From Ruminococcus sp. UBA4385 (GTDB lineage Bacteria > Bacillota_A > Clostridia > Oscillospirales > Ruminococcaceae), in assembly GCA_002391065.1 (NCBI GenBank), contig DGRP01000078.1, positions 1-56,075 of the forward strand: 56,075 nt of DNA, written 5' to 3'. The notes under the pieces are model-generated. The model saw only the letters and a program-made list of their open reading frames with translations, made no database searches and was not told where the DNA came from. The position numbers were made by a program, and so were the translations under genes. This document shows positions 8,472-16,354 of the stretch, piece by piece (the first letter of the stretch is position 1; each line of letters begins with the position of its first letter).

Positions 8472-9083
8472 CTATAATGGGTTTGCGGCAAGGAGTATCC
8501 TCTCGCTGCTTTCAATGAAAGCACAGAGTTCGGCGTTGAGTTCAACGGGCAGCTCAAGCAGCTCACTTTTTATATCGCAGTGCTTTATGCAGCGCTCAAG
8601 CTCGAAGATAACACGTTCGGGAACAAAGCCCTTTGTGTGCTTTGAAAGATCCTCGTACTTTATCTCAAAAAGCTTTTCGCTGTTGTGAGGGTTCTCACGG
8701 TATATTCTTCTAAACACTGCATAGATGCATACTGCTAAGCTTTGTGAGCAGGTGAAAATAAGCTCCTGTGAGCCGCTTCCCGAAATAAGTGCGGACAAAA
8801 GCCTTACCGCAGAGTCAAGCTCTGCAGGGGCAGTAATTTCGGGAGCTTCGGTGTATTGTATTTTACCGAACACTGCATCGTAAGCAACACCGTACAATTC
8901 AATAAGCTTTACAGCATTAAATATCGGGCAGGCTCTTTTTCCTGCCTCAATATCGGATAGGGCAGACTGCGAAAGACAGGCAGCTTCAGCGGCCTCATTC
9001 TGTGTATGACCCTTCTGCTTTCTTATCAGTCTGAGTCTTTCTCCGATGGTTTCATTGTATTTTTTTTCGTTAGTTATATGCAC
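8472..9083 (-). CDS. XRE-family transcriptional regulator
   Basis: A 203-residue regulator with an N-terminal helix-turn-helix (IGERLRLIRKQKGHTQNEAA, then CLSQSALSDIEAGKR). About 130 residues of unrecognised C-terminal domain follow, presumably for sensing or oligomerisation. The start is taken at GTG 9083 because GGAGG lies 8 nt before it; the ATG at 9104 would overlap that site. As first gene of the apbE-rnf unit, with its own strong promoter, it is a good candidate to control the Rnf operon and itself. This is inferred from position only. Confidence 0.88.
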   Translation of the reverse strand: MHITNEKKYNETIGERLRLIRKQKGHTQNEAAEAACLSQSALSDIEAGKRACPIFNAVKLIELYGVAYDAVFGKIQYTEAPEITAPAELDSAVRLLSALISGSGSQELIFTCSQSLAVCIYAVFRRIYRENPHNSEKLFEIKYEDLSKHTKGFVPERVIFELERCIKHCDIKSELLELPVELNAELCAFIESSERILLAANPL

Positions 9084-9113
9084 AACTATCGCCTCCTCAT
9101 ACATACATATTTT

Positions 9114-9142
9114 ATTATACTATATTTTAATCGTTTTGTAAA
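9114..9142 (-). promoter_or_regulatory. Promoter of the xre-apbE-rnf unit
   Basis: Minus-strand -35 TTTACA (9137-9142), a 17-nt spacer and -10 TATAAT (9114-9119). It lies about 30 nt upstream of the xre GTG, and no stronger promoter was seen between here and rnfB. Confidence 0.75.
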
Positions 9143-9220
9143 TACCCGTTTTTAATTTTTTCACAAGAGATTCCAAAGCTGCCTGACAGCATCGGCGGCA
9201 GGAAAGAACAGGAGCAGACT

Positions 9221-9865
9221 ATGAAGGGCTACAGAATAGTATTTTTCAGACATGGCAGAACATCTGCCAATGACGAGGGCAGATATATCGGCACTACCGA
9301 TCTTCCTCTGTCAGCAGAGGGCGCTCAGCAGCTTTATGATAAGCTTGAAGAGTTTGACTATCCCCCTGTACAGAAGGTGTATACCTCTCCGCTTAAAAGA
9401 TGTACGCAGACAGTAAACATTCTCCAGCCTAACCGCCTGACGGTAGAAATGCCGCAGCTCAGGGAGATGGATTTCGGAGAGTTTGAGAACAAGACCGCAG
9501 ATGAGCTCATGGAGCTTGAGGAGTACAAGGAGTTTATCAGGGGCGGACTTGACAATCCTCCGCCAAAGGGAGAATCAGTCAGAGATGTTATGAACCGCTG
9601 CTATGAGGCACTCAATATCATCATTTCCGATATGATGTATGAGGGGCTTACTTACGTTGGAGTGTGTACACATTCGGGACTGATTATGAATATTATGTCG
9701 GGCTTCGGTGTTCCGAAGGGCAGACCGATAGACTATGTCTGTGACTTCGGGGAGGGCTTTGAGGTGCTGATAACAGCCTCAATGTGGCAGCGCTCCGAGG
9801 CATTTGAGATAATCGGAAATTATCCGCCGAGGTATGAGCTTCAGGAGGATTACACCATTAAATAA
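9221..9865 (+). CDS. Histidine phosphatase family protein (phosphoglycerate-mutase-like)
   Basis: A 214-residue member of the histidine phosphatase superfamily. The catalytic motif FFRHGRTSAN is at residues 8-17, followed by YIGTTDLPLS, and the second catalytic histidine lies in VCTHSGLIMN near residue 150. Members act on phosphosugars, alpha-ribazole phosphate or nucleotides; the CobC-like middle region does not settle the substrate. It leads a plus-strand set with the next two genes (28-nt gap, then an overlap). Confidence 0.85.
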   Translation: MKGYRIVFFRHGRTSANDEGRYIGTTDLPLSAEGAQQLYDKLEEFDYPPVQKVYTSPLKRCTQTVNILQPNRLTVEMPQLREMDFGEFENKTADELMELEEYKEFIRGGLDNPPPKGESVRDVMNRCYEALNIIISDMMYEGLTYVGVCTHSGLIMNIMSGFGVPKGRPIDYVCDFGEGFEVLITASMWQRSEAFEIIGNYPPRYELQEDYTIK

Positions 9866-9893
9866 AATAAGCAGTATGGCAGGAGGTGAGAAT

Positions 9894-10727
9894 ATGAACA
9901 ATAAGGAGATAAAGACATGGTCGATAACAAGGTTTCGTGATAACGGCGGAAACTGCTTTTCGCTGTCTATGTTCATGTTCTCGATAGCGGTATTTGTTTT
10001 TGTTGCGTTCAATGCTATAAGGCTTATTTTTGAGCAGGTGGGCTGGGAGCGCTTCTTTTCGTGGAAAGCTTTTAAAAGCAGTGCTGATGTGAAGCTTTTC
10101 TGGGTGCTTACGGCAATAGCTCTTCTGCCTGTTCTGATACAGGAATGGTGGATACTTAACCGCCTTCTTCTTGATATAGCAAGGGGAGATGACTTCATAG
10201 AAACAAGAAAGTATCTGAACGCTCATCTGTCCCTTTACGGAAGAAAGGCTATCATGTTTACAATTGATATGTTTCTCAGAAAGGTCGCTATGTTTGTACC
10301 TGCGCTTTTCGGTGCATTCGGAGTGTATTTTATTATATACGGCTCAAGGGGCAATCAACTGAGTTCAGCAAGACTGCTTTTGCTGATGCTGTGTATAGGC
10401 TTTACCGGCGTATGGATAGGTATGTTTGTAAGGTATCTGATTTCGGTTGCGCTGGCGCCCTATATAATGCTTCTCAATCCGAGAGCAAAGGTTTCTGAGG
10501 CGATAAAGCTTTCAAAGCGCCTTATGGAGGGCAATCACACAAATTACCTTATGTATATTCTTTCGTTTGCGAAGTTTATACCGCTTCTGCTGTTTGTTTA
10601 TCCGTTTTTTATGCTCTTTCCGTACTATAAGATATGCAAGGTCACCTTTGCAGAGGCAATGCTCGGTGACCTGTGGCAGGACAAGCTTAAAGCATCTATC
10701 AAGCGCTGGAGGAGGTATACCCTGTGA
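9894..10727 (+). CDS. DUF975-like integral membrane protein
   Basis: A 277-residue protein with about six membrane segments. I chose the ATG at 9894, directly after AGGAGGTGAGAAT; an upstream in-frame ATG at 9834 would overlap the phosphatase gene and adds 20 residues without a hydrophobic or conserved pattern. The stretch NPRAKVSEAIKLSKRLMEGN near residue 205 resembles the motif of DUF975 proteins, where a run of the form AIKxSxxLMxGN precedes the last membrane segments. The function is unknown. Its stop overlaps the start of the next gene. Confidence 0.75.
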   Translation: MNNKEIKTWSITRFRDNGGNCFSLSMFMFSIAVFVFVAFNAIRLIFEQVGWERFFSWKAFKSSADVKLFWVLTAIALLPVLIQEWWILNRLLLDIARGDDFIETRKYLNAHLSLYGRKAIMFTIDMFLRKVAMFVPALFGAFGVYFIIYGSRGNQLSSARLLLLMLCIGFTGVWIGMFVRYLISVALAPYIMLLNPRAKVSEAIKLSKRLMEGNHTNYLMYILSFAKFIPLLLFVYPFFMLFPYYKICKVTFAEAMLGDLWQDKLKASIKRWRRYTL

Positions 10728-11578
10728 TTCTTACAGTAAAACCCGATGAGAACGGAAAAACACTTGATGAGCTTCTTCGGGGCAGGGGAATTTCAAGACG
10801 GCTGATAACCAGGCTTAAGCGCATTGAAAACGGACTGACCCGTGACGGCGCACTTATCAGAACGGTAGACAGAGTGTACAACGGTGATAAAGTTGAGCTT
10901 CGGGAGACTGAACGGGAGCGCAGGCAGGAAGAGCCGGGCGTTCCCGTTCTTTATGAAGATGAGCACTGCATGGTTTTCGATAAGCCGCCTTTTATGCCGT
11001 GTCACCAGTCTATGAAGCATTATGATGATACCCTCGCAAATGAGTTTTTCAAGGCATATCCCGAGCTGCCCTTTCGCAGTATCAACAGGCTCGACCGCAA
11101 TACAAGCGGCTGTGCGGCGGCTGCGAAGTCAAGCCTTGCGGCATACAGTCTGCAAAGGTCTATTAAAAAGGTATATGTAGGGATAATGCCTCGTATAGGC
11201 AGCGCAGGCGGAAGAATCTGTGCTCCGATCGCCCGTGAGCGTGAGTCGGCAATACTGCGCTGTGTCAGAGAGGACGGAGCTTATGCCGCAACAACCTTTT
11301 ATAAGCTTGCTGACAGCGGAGATCTGAGCCTGTGTGCCTTTATCCCCGAAACGGGGAGAACTCACCAGATAAGAGTTCACTGTGCCCATATCGGCAAGCC
11401 CCTTATCGGCGATGAGCTCTACGGCGGCGATATGTCACTGATAAACAGACACGCTCTGCACTGCGCAAGGGTAGAGTTCATAAAACCGTTAAGCGATGAG
11501 CGTATCTGCGTGTACTCTCAACTGCCCGAGGATATGGTAAGAGCTTTCGGGAAAAACATAAATGTAAAAAGTTTGTGA
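10724..11578 (+). CDS. RluA/RluD-family RNA pseudouridine synthase
   Basis: Converts a uridine in rRNA or tRNA to pseudouridine. The GTG start at 10724 overlaps the upstream TGA by 2 nt and follows GGAGGAGG. The 284-residue protein has an S4-like N-terminal RNA-binding region (residues 1-65), then the catalytic domain with motif I as NRLDRNTSG near residue 123. The family usually has HRLDRDTSG; the Asp nucleophile is kept. TGRTHQIRVHCAHIG near residue 210 is the second family motif. The target uridine is not known. Confidence 0.93.
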   Translation: MILTVKPDENGKTLDELLRGRGISRRLITRLKRIENGLTRDGALIRTVDRVYNGDKVELRETERERRQEEPGVPVLYEDEHCMVFDKPPFMPCHQSMKHYDDTLANEFFKAYPELPFRSINRLDRNTSGCAAAAKSSLAAYSLQRSIKKVYVGIMPRIGSAGGRICAPIARERESAILRCVREDGAYAATTFYKLADSGDLSLCAFIPETGRTHQIRVHCAHIGKPLIGDELYGGDMSLINRHALHCARVEFIKPLSDERICVYSQLPEDMVRAFGKNINVKSL

Positions 11579-11597
11579 ATTAAGTATTATTTTTGAA

Positions 11598-11618
11598 TGA
11601 AAACGTTTACTGTAAACG
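11598..11618 (+). promoter_or_regulatory. LacI/CcpA-type operator candidate upstream of the binding-protein gene
   Basis: TGAAAACGTTTACT (11598-11611) fits the catabolite-response / LacI-family pattern, with a central CG and near-perfect symmetry. It overlaps a perfect odd-centred palindrome CGTTTAC-T-GTAAACG (11604-11618). The pair lies about 75 nt upstream of the -35 box for the solute-binding lipoprotein, suggesting sugar-dependent control. A related AAACGTTT core occurs upstream of pfkA (55093-55103). Confidence 0.55.
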
Positions 11619-11692
11619 AATACGGTGAGAAAGATGATATGATATTGTCAAAATTGCTAAAATAGCGAGTGATTTATATTGCAAAATGCCGA

Positions 11693-11721
11693 TTGATATT
11701 TTTGGCAGTTTTTGATATTAT
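11693..11721 (+). promoter_or_regulatory. Promoter of the solute-binding lipoprotein gene
   Basis: -35 TTGATA (11693-11698), spacer of 17 nt, -10 TATTAT (11716-11721). The predicted leader is about 70 nt long; its GTGTTT (11752) and AAACAC (11779) segments could pair just before the AAGGAGG site. Confidence 0.65.
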
Positions 11722-11799
11722 ATTTATGGGCGAAAACTGTCTACAGGCGTGTGTTTCACGGGTAAGAGACACCGCCCAAACACAAGGAGGTTATTATTG

Positions 11800-13242
11800 A
11801 TGAAAATGACAAAAAAAATCCTCGCAGCAGCTTGCTCGCTGACACTTGCAGCAAGCATGGCAGCTTGCGGAAGCAGCTCTGACAGCGGCTCGTCAAATTC
11901 GAGCTCTCATGCACCTGCTGCATCACTGACTGAGAGCCAGAAGGAGAAGATCAACGATCTTCAGAGCCTTCTCCCTGATGAGAAGCTCGAGAACACCACT
12001 ATCAAGTGGTTGTCTCACTATGACCTGAACCCGAGCGACGGTCAGGTAGTAGACCCCGGTCTGCAGCTGTTCAAGGATAAGTATGACGGTAAGATCGAGT
12101 TTATCCAGACAACATGGGACGACAGATATACTAGACTTGCAAAGGCAGTTATGGCAAATGATTCGCCTGACTTCTTCCCTGCAGATGATATGGATGCTTT
12201 CCCGAAGGGCGCTATCAAGGCAATGTTCGAGCCAATTGACGATTACATTGACCTGAACTCCGAGCTCTGGGCACCTTCAAAGAGCGTTTGCGATGCAGGC
12301 TACTTCAACGGCGGCCACTATATCGCAGGTATTGATGCAAGACCTCAGTATGTCTGCATCTACAACAGAACTACAATAGAGGACGCAGGCTTTGATGATC
12401 CTGCTGAGCTCTATGCTGATGACAAGTGGACATGGTCTGTATTCACAGAGATGTGCGAAGAGTTCACAAATGCCGATGAGGACAAATATGCACTCGACGG
12501 TTACTGGTACGGCAAGGCTCTTAACGATACAAGCGGATATCCTATGATCGGCCTTGAGAACGGTAAGCTCGTTAATAACATGGATAAGCCTGAGATCACA
12601 AAGGTTCAGGATATGATGTATGAGCTTTCAAAGCAGAACGTTGTATTCCCGAGATCCGATAACAACTGGAAGACAAGAGGCGACGGCTCTACAGGTGAGG
12701 GTCTTGGCTCGGGTCTGACACTGTTTATCCCTGTTGGTACATGGGCTATCGAGGGAACTACCGAATCTACAAAGATCTTCGGAGACGTAGAGGGCGGCGA
12801 GGTAATGTTCGTTCCTATGCCGAGACTTGATGACGGCGACGGCAAGTACTACGTATCCGCAGGTATCCACGGATTCCTCCTCTGCAAGAACGCTCCCAAT
12901 CCTAAGGGCTGGGCAGCATATATGAACTGCCTGCAGGTATCCAAGCAGAACGCTTCCGATATCGGTGAGGAGCAGCTCAGAGATGAGTACAAGTGGACCG
13001 ACGAGATGATCGAGATGAGAAAGACAGTATATCAGCTTGCAGCTGAGAACCCTGTATTTGACTATCAGGAGGGTGTAACACCTGAGCTTTCTACTCTGAT
13101 GATGACAGTAAATCAGGCAACAATGGTAACAGGCGGCGGCGCAACAACCTGGAGCGAGTGCGTAGCTTCCAACAAGACTGCTGTTGACTATCTGATTGAT
13201 GAGTGCAACTCGAACATTTCTGATGTTCCTACTGACAAATAA
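11800..13242 (+). CDS. Extracellular solute-binding lipoprotein (ABC importer family 1 type)
   Basis: A 480-residue exported lipoprotein that probably binds a carbohydrate. The ATG at 11800 is used because AAGGAGG lies 9 nt before it; an in-frame ATG at 11749 is in leader sequence. A signal peptide ends in the lipobox MAAC near residue 23, followed by a Ser/Gly-rich linker and a family-1 binding fold (ELWAPSKSVC, YNRTTIEDAGF, WAAYMNC). Regular use of GCA, AAG and CTC codons suggests good expression. No permease or ATPase gene is next to it, so its importer must be elsewhere. A LacI/CcpA-like operator lies upstream. Confidence 0.88.
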   Translation: MKMTKKILAAACSLTLAASMAACGSSSDSGSSNSSSHAPAASLTESQKEKINDLQSLLPDEKLENTTIKWLSHYDLNPSDGQVVDPGLQLFKDKYDGKIEFIQTTWDDRYTRLAKAVMANDSPDFFPADDMDAFPKGAIKAMFEPIDDYIDLNSELWAPSKSVCDAGYFNGGHYIAGIDARPQYVCIYNRTTIEDAGFDDPAELYADDKWTWSVFTEMCEEFTNADEDKYALDGYWYGKALNDTSGYPMIGLENGKLVNNMDKPEITKVQDMMYELSKQNVVFPRSDNNWKTRGDGSTGEGLGSGLTLFIPVGTWAIEGTTESTKIFGDVEGGEVMFVPMPRLDDGDGKYYVSAGIHGFLLCKNAPNPKGWAAYMNCLQVSKQNASDIGEEQLRDEYKWTDEMIEMRKTVYQLAAENPVFDYQEGVTPELSTLMMTVNQATMVTGGGATTWSECVASNKTAVDYLIDECNSNISDVPTDK

Positions 13243-13261
13243 TTAAACAATTATCGGGACG

Positions 13262-13294
13262 CCTCTGCTAACTTTGGCAGAGGTGTTCTTTTTG
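13262..13294 (+). terminator. Terminator of the solute-binding protein gene
   Basis: Stem CCTCTGC (13262-13268) with GCAGAGG (13277-13283), loop of 8 nt, then TGTTCTTTTT. It lies 20 nt after the stop codon. Confidence 0.88.
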
Positions 13295-13307
13295 CTTTTG
13301 GGTATAC

Positions 13308-13339
13308 AAAAACGGCGGAATCTGAATCCCGCCGTTTTA
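13308..13339 (-). terminator. Terminator of the minus-strand surface protein gene
   Basis: Ten-bp stem AAAACGGCGG (13309-13318) with CCGCCGTTTT (13329-13338). On the minus strand the stem is followed by TTTTTG. It lies between convergent genes and may work in both directions. Confidence 0.85.
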
Positions 13340-13359
13340 AGTTATTCAATTGTTTGTGA

Positions 13360-14298
13360 TTACTTCTTCTTAACCAGAACAACTGCTACAACTGCAACAA
13401 CCAGAACACCGCCGCAGATTCCAAGGATAAGCGGGAGCTTGGAGCTCTCCTCTTTTTCAGCCTCAGAGCTGTCAGAGCTCTTTACAGAGCTTGCAGCAGC
13501 CTTTGACTCTGCCTTGGACTCTTCCTCAGCACCAACTGTTGGAACAGCAGCATCAGTATCCTCTGCAACGCTTGAATCTCCGCCTTCAGCTTCAGCGGCA
13601 GCCGCAGCAGCCTCTGTTGAGCCGAATCCGTAAACCTTCTCAACTGTTTCGTTCTCATAACCCTCAATCTTGTCGGTAGGCAGACCGCTTACTGTAAATG
13701 TGAAGGTGATAGGATCAGCAGTAGTCCAGATCTTGTTGTCTACAGGAGGATCCATAAAGGAAGGCGGCTCAGAGCCCCAGCTGTTCTTGAACTTGATCAT
13801 CTTCTGACCTTCGCCGTTCTCGATATCCTCAAGAATTTGCTCATGAACGCCGTCCTCGTTGAGTTCATTCTTACAGGTGTACTCAACACCGTCCATAACT
13901 ACCTTTGTGATCTCAAATCTGGGTCCGAGATCTGCCTCTGTATCAGCGTAGGTATCAAAGTCAAGGTCTACCTCAACTCCGAAGAACCCAAGATCGTACT
14001 CGTAGTCGGGAAGGTAACCACTCATCTCAACTGTGTACTCACCGTTTCCTGTGATGTTTACGTCCTTGTGAGTGCAGTCGATAACGAATGACTCGGTCTC
14101 ATCAAGGGCATCGAGTGAAAGCTCGTTTCTGTGATCCCACTGATCTCTTACCTGCCATACGATACCTGCATGACAGTAAACACCGTCAGCGTCAGGCTCG
14201 GGTACAGGGAACTCGGCGGCATCAGCAAATGCAGGCATAGCGCTGAAAGCTGCTATAGCTGCTGCGCTGAGAGCGCAAATACTTTTCTTCATAAACAT
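13360..14298 (-). CDS. Secreted, membrane-anchored surface protein of unknown function
   Basis: A 312-residue protein not recognised as a named family. Residues 1-28 are a signal peptide ending near AFADAAE. Residues 30-215 form a beta-rich outer domain. An Ala/Glu/Ser-rich linker follows (about 225-285), and a C-terminal membrane segment (LPLILGICGGVLVVAVVAVV) ends in a KKK stop-transfer, so it is anchored like a type I protein. The first ATG has AGGAGG 9 nt upstream. It resembles in plan the cohesin-like protein at 23520, but without a recognised cohesin domain. It has its own promoter and terminator. Confidence 0.75.
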   Translation of the reverse strand: MFMKKSICALSAAAIAAFSAMPAFADAAEFPVPEPDADGVYCHAGIVWQVRDQWDHRNELSLDALDETESFVIDCTHKDVNITGNGEYTVEMSGYLPDYEYDLGFFGVEVDLDFDTYADTEADLGPRFEITKVVMDGVEYTCKNELNEDGVHEQILEDIENGEGQKMIKFKNSWGSEPPSFMDPPVDNKIWTTADPITFTFTVSGLPTDKIEGYENETVEKVYGFGSTEAAAAAAEAEGGDSSVAEDTDAAVPTVGAEEESKAESKAAASSVKSSDSSEAEKEESSKLPLILGICGGVLVVAVVAVVLVKKK

Positions 14299-14330
14299 GG
14301 AAAAGATCCTCCTTAAATAATCTTTAGCCT

Positions 14331-14359
14331 ATTATATCACACTTTTTCGGATTTGTAAA
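14331..14359 (-). promoter_or_regulatory. Promoter of the surface protein gene
   Basis: Minus strand: -35 TTTACA (14354-14359), 17-nt spacer ending in GTGTGA, -10 TATAAT (14331-14336), about 30 nt upstream of the ATG at 14298. Confidence 0.75.
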
Positions 14360-14401
14360 GGTATCTAACAAAAAAACTTGCTGAAATATAAAAATATTGC
14401 A

Positions 14402-14429
14402 ATAAAAAAGCTCCGATCTCCCGGAGCTT
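14402..14429 (-). terminator. Terminator of the small NrdD-like gene
   Basis: AAGCTCCG (14408-14415) pairs with CGGAGCTT (14422-14429). On the minus strand the stem is followed by TTTTTTATT, 7 nt after the stop codon of the 89-residue gene. Confidence 0.88.
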
Positions 14430-14435
14430 TCAAAA

Positions 14436-14705
14436 TCATACCAGACTGTGCTTAACTCTGTCAGCGACCTCGGCTCTTTTAGCATCATTGAAACGGTCCA
14501 GTGTACCGACAAGATAGCCTGTGATCCTTCTTATCCTCTGGAACGGAACATCAGCAAAGTGATAACCTATCTCGACCTCTTCGCCGACCTCGCTCAGATC
14601 AATAGCTTCGATCCTCTTTTCAGGATAAAGCTTCTTAGCTCTGTCGATATATGCATCTATCTCAGCAGAGCTGAATTCGCCCTTGATAACATTTACCTTT
14701 ACCAT
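14436..14705 (-). CDS. Small protein resembling the glycyl-radical C-terminus of class III ribonucleotide reductase
   Basis: An 89-residue protein. Its C-terminal third (RRITGYLVG, then DRFNDAKRAEVADRVKHSL) aligns by eye with the end of anaerobic ribonucleotide reductase NrdD, where RVCGYLG carries the radical glycine; the matching residue here is Gly63. The zinc-binding cysteines and the catalytic barrel of NrdD are absent. The first 55 residues are not recognised. Short NRDD-like proteins are known in Firmicutes, but I know of no established function. It is a single-gene unit with its own promoter, two NrdR-like boxes and a terminator, which supports a role in deoxynucleotide supply. The start has a GGAGAGGAG site. 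Confidence 0.7.
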   Translation of the reverse strand: MVKVNVIKGEFSSAEIDAYIDRAKKLYPEKRIEAIDLSEVGEEVEIGYHFADVPFQRIRRITGYLVGTLDRFNDAKRAEVADRVKHSLV

Positions 14706-14732
14706 TTTTATACTCTCCTCTCCGAAATGTTT

Positions 14733-14779
14733 TCAACGTATTTTGTGGTTCTTAATTATAATAGCACAATATATTGTGT
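14733..14779 (-). promoter_or_regulatory. Tandem NrdR-box-like operators
   Basis: Box 1 (14764-14779) contains the perfect 14-bp palindrome CACAATATATTGTG, which fits the published NrdR box pattern acaCwAtATaTwGtgt. It fills the spacer between -35 and -10. Box 2 (14733-14748, minus strand CCACAAAATACGTTGA) is a weaker match and begins exactly 31 nt further downstream, the three-turn spacing typical of paired NrdR boxes. Together they would block the promoter when NrdR is bound. Confidence 0.78.
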
Positions 14780-14786
14780 TTGTCAA
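14758..14786 (-). promoter_or_regulatory. Promoter of the NrdD-like small gene
   Basis: Minus strand: -35 TTGACA (14781-14786), 17-nt spacer that is NrdR-like box 1, -10 TATTAT (14758-14763). Confidence 0.85.
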
Positions 14787-14816
14787 GGGGCGAGTAACAT
14801 TTTTTACACTCTTTAC

Positions 14817-14845
14817 TTGATTTTATCACAAAAATGGTATATAAT
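14817..14845 (+). promoter_or_regulatory. Promoter of the amidohydrolase gene
   Basis: -35 TTGATT (14817-14822), 17-nt spacer, -10 TATAAT (14840-14845). It is divergent from the NrdD-like gene promoter, about 30 nt away from it. Confidence 0.75.
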
Positions 14846-14894
14846 AGCTTTTCAGACAGGGCAATGTGCTCCTGCCGATAGAAAGGAAGCTAAA

Positions 14895-15689
14895 ATGATA
14901 ATAGACTTTCACGTTCATGCATTCAATCCGAAGATAGCTCAGCGTGCCATAGGTCAGCTTGCCGCAAACTGCGGAACTGAGCCTCTTACTGACGGCCTCA
15001 TTGAAACCACTGTTCAGCGAATGAACGAATGGGGTGTAGATAAGGCGGTCCTGCTCTCAATTGCGACAAAACCCACTCAGCAGAGAGTTATAAATGACTG
15101 GGCAGCCGTTCAGGATAAGGAGCGCTTTATCCCGTTTATGGCTCTGCACCCAAAGGCAGAGGACTGGAGAGAGGAGCTTGACCATGCGCTTTCGCTCGGT
15201 CTAAAAGGCTTGAAGCTCCACCCCGATTATCAGCATTTCTATGCAGATGACCTGCGCTTTGACGAGTTTTACAGTACAATGACCGAAAAGGAAGTGCCTG
15301 TGCTTTTTCATTCGGGCTTTGACCCCGTGTCACCCGAAAAGGTACACTGTTCTCCCGACAGGGCATTGAAGCTTATAAAAAGACATCCGCACATGAAGAT
15401 AATTCTTGCACACTGGGGCGGAAACTTTATGTATAATGAAGTGCTCGAAAAGCTGGCAGGGCTTGACGGCGAGGTGTATTTCGATACAGCCTTCGGAAGA
15501 GCCTGCCCCGATGATACGGCACTGAAAATAATCAATAAGCACGGCGCAGACAGGATACTTTTTGCAAGTGACTGTCCGTGGGATAATGCAGCGGAGATAA
15601 AAGAGAGAATACTCCGCCTGCCGATAAGTGATGACAAAAAGGAGCTTATCCTCGGCAAAAATGCCGGGAGACTGCTCGGTTTAGTGTAA
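14895..15689 (+). CDS. Amidohydrolase family 2 (metal-dependent hydrolase)
   Basis: A 264-residue TIM-barrel hydrolase. I use the ATG at 14895 after GAAAGGAAGC; the open frame runs 149 codons further upstream but crosses the promoter region and the NrdR boxes and is not coding. Metal-binding motifs: DFHVHAF at the N-terminus, LKLHPDYQ near residue 105, LAHWGG near residue 175 and FASDCPWD near residue 225. It may act as a decarboxylase or amidase; the substrate is not known. The next gene starts 13 nt later. Confidence 0.88.
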   Translation: MIIDFHVHAFNPKIAQRAIGQLAANCGTEPLTDGLIETTVQRMNEWGVDKAVLLSIATKPTQQRVINDWAAVQDKERFIPFMALHPKAEDWREELDHALSLGLKGLKLHPDYQHFYADDLRFDEFYSTMTEKEVPVLFHSGFDPVSPEKVHCSPDRALKLIKRHPHMKIILAHWGGNFMYNEVLEKLAGLDGEVYFDTAFGRACPDDTALKIINKHGADRILFASDCPWDNAAEIKERILRLPISDDKKELILGKNAGRLLGLV

Positions 15690-15702
15690 AAAGAGGGATA
15701 CT

Positions 15703-16347
15703 ATGAGAGAGAAAAATGAGAGAGCACTTGTGCTCGCTGCAGCGGGAGTTCTTCTTGCGGCGGTGCTGACAGGCTGCTCAATGTTTAATGACAGAGACAC
15801 ACAGACAACTACGGCCTCAATGACGGCGTCTGCTACCCGAAGAACTGTTGTTACCACAAAAACAGCAGTTCGTGAGCTTACCCCCGATACCGATGATGAG
15901 GATTTTAACGGCTATACCACTACAACAACTGTAACAGGTCATCTTGATACAGATGTCAGCTTTGATGACGGCTATGATATGGATATCCGTGCCACAATGA
16001 CTGCAAAGGCTGAATCCGAGCCCGAGACCACAACCACAACAAAAGCTTCGGAGACTAAAAAGACCACAACCACCACTACCGCATTTAAGAAAGATGCTCT
16101 CTATCAGCTTTCCGACACAAACAGCTATGACGGCTCAAAAACCTATAAGGTAACATCAGACACAACCTATCTGAATCTCAGATTCGGCCCTTCGAGAAAT
16201 TATGATGTTCAGCTTAAAATTCCCGACGGCGAGACCGTTAAGGGCTACGGCCAGACTACTGATGCTTCCACAGGGGACAAGTGGGTGTATATCGACTACA
16301 ACGGCACAAACGGCTGGGTAATGAAAAAGCTTCTCAAGGAGCAGTAA
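15703..16347 (+). CDS. Lipoprotein with Thr-rich linker and SH3-type domain
   Basis: A 214-residue exported lipoprotein. The signal peptide ends in LTGC (Cys near residue 25). A long Thr/Asp-rich linker with TTTT runs follows (about 30-130). The C-terminal 65 residues are a bacterial SH3 domain (TYLNLRFGPSRNYDV, then WVYIDYNGTNGWV), which usually binds cell-wall peptide or stabilises wall-acting proteins. No catalytic domain is present. It lies 13 nt after the amidohydrolase and is followed by a strong terminator. Confidence 0.85.
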   Translation: MREKNERALVLAAAGVLLAAVLTGCSMFNDRDTQTTTASMTASATRRTVVTTKTAVRELTPDTDDEDFNGYTTTTTVTGHLDTDVSFDDGYDMDIRATMTAKAESEPETTTTTKASETKKTTTTTTAFKKDALYQLSDTNSYDGSKTYKVTSDTTYLNLRFGPSRNYDVQLKIPDGETVKGYGQTTDASTGDKWVYIDYNGTNGWVMKKLLKEQ

Positions 16348-16354
16348 AAAGCCT

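Noticed and set aside
8461..8480. Plus-strand TGCTATAAT between apbE and xre as an antisense promoter
   Set aside because: No -35 box at a normal distance and no gene to drive; likely chance in AT-rich spacer.
14448..14894. Upstream extension of the amidohydrolase frame by 149 codons
   Set aside because: It crosses the NrdR-like boxes, both divergent promoters and the NrdD-like gene on the other strand; the start at 14895 has a ribosome site and the family N-terminus.
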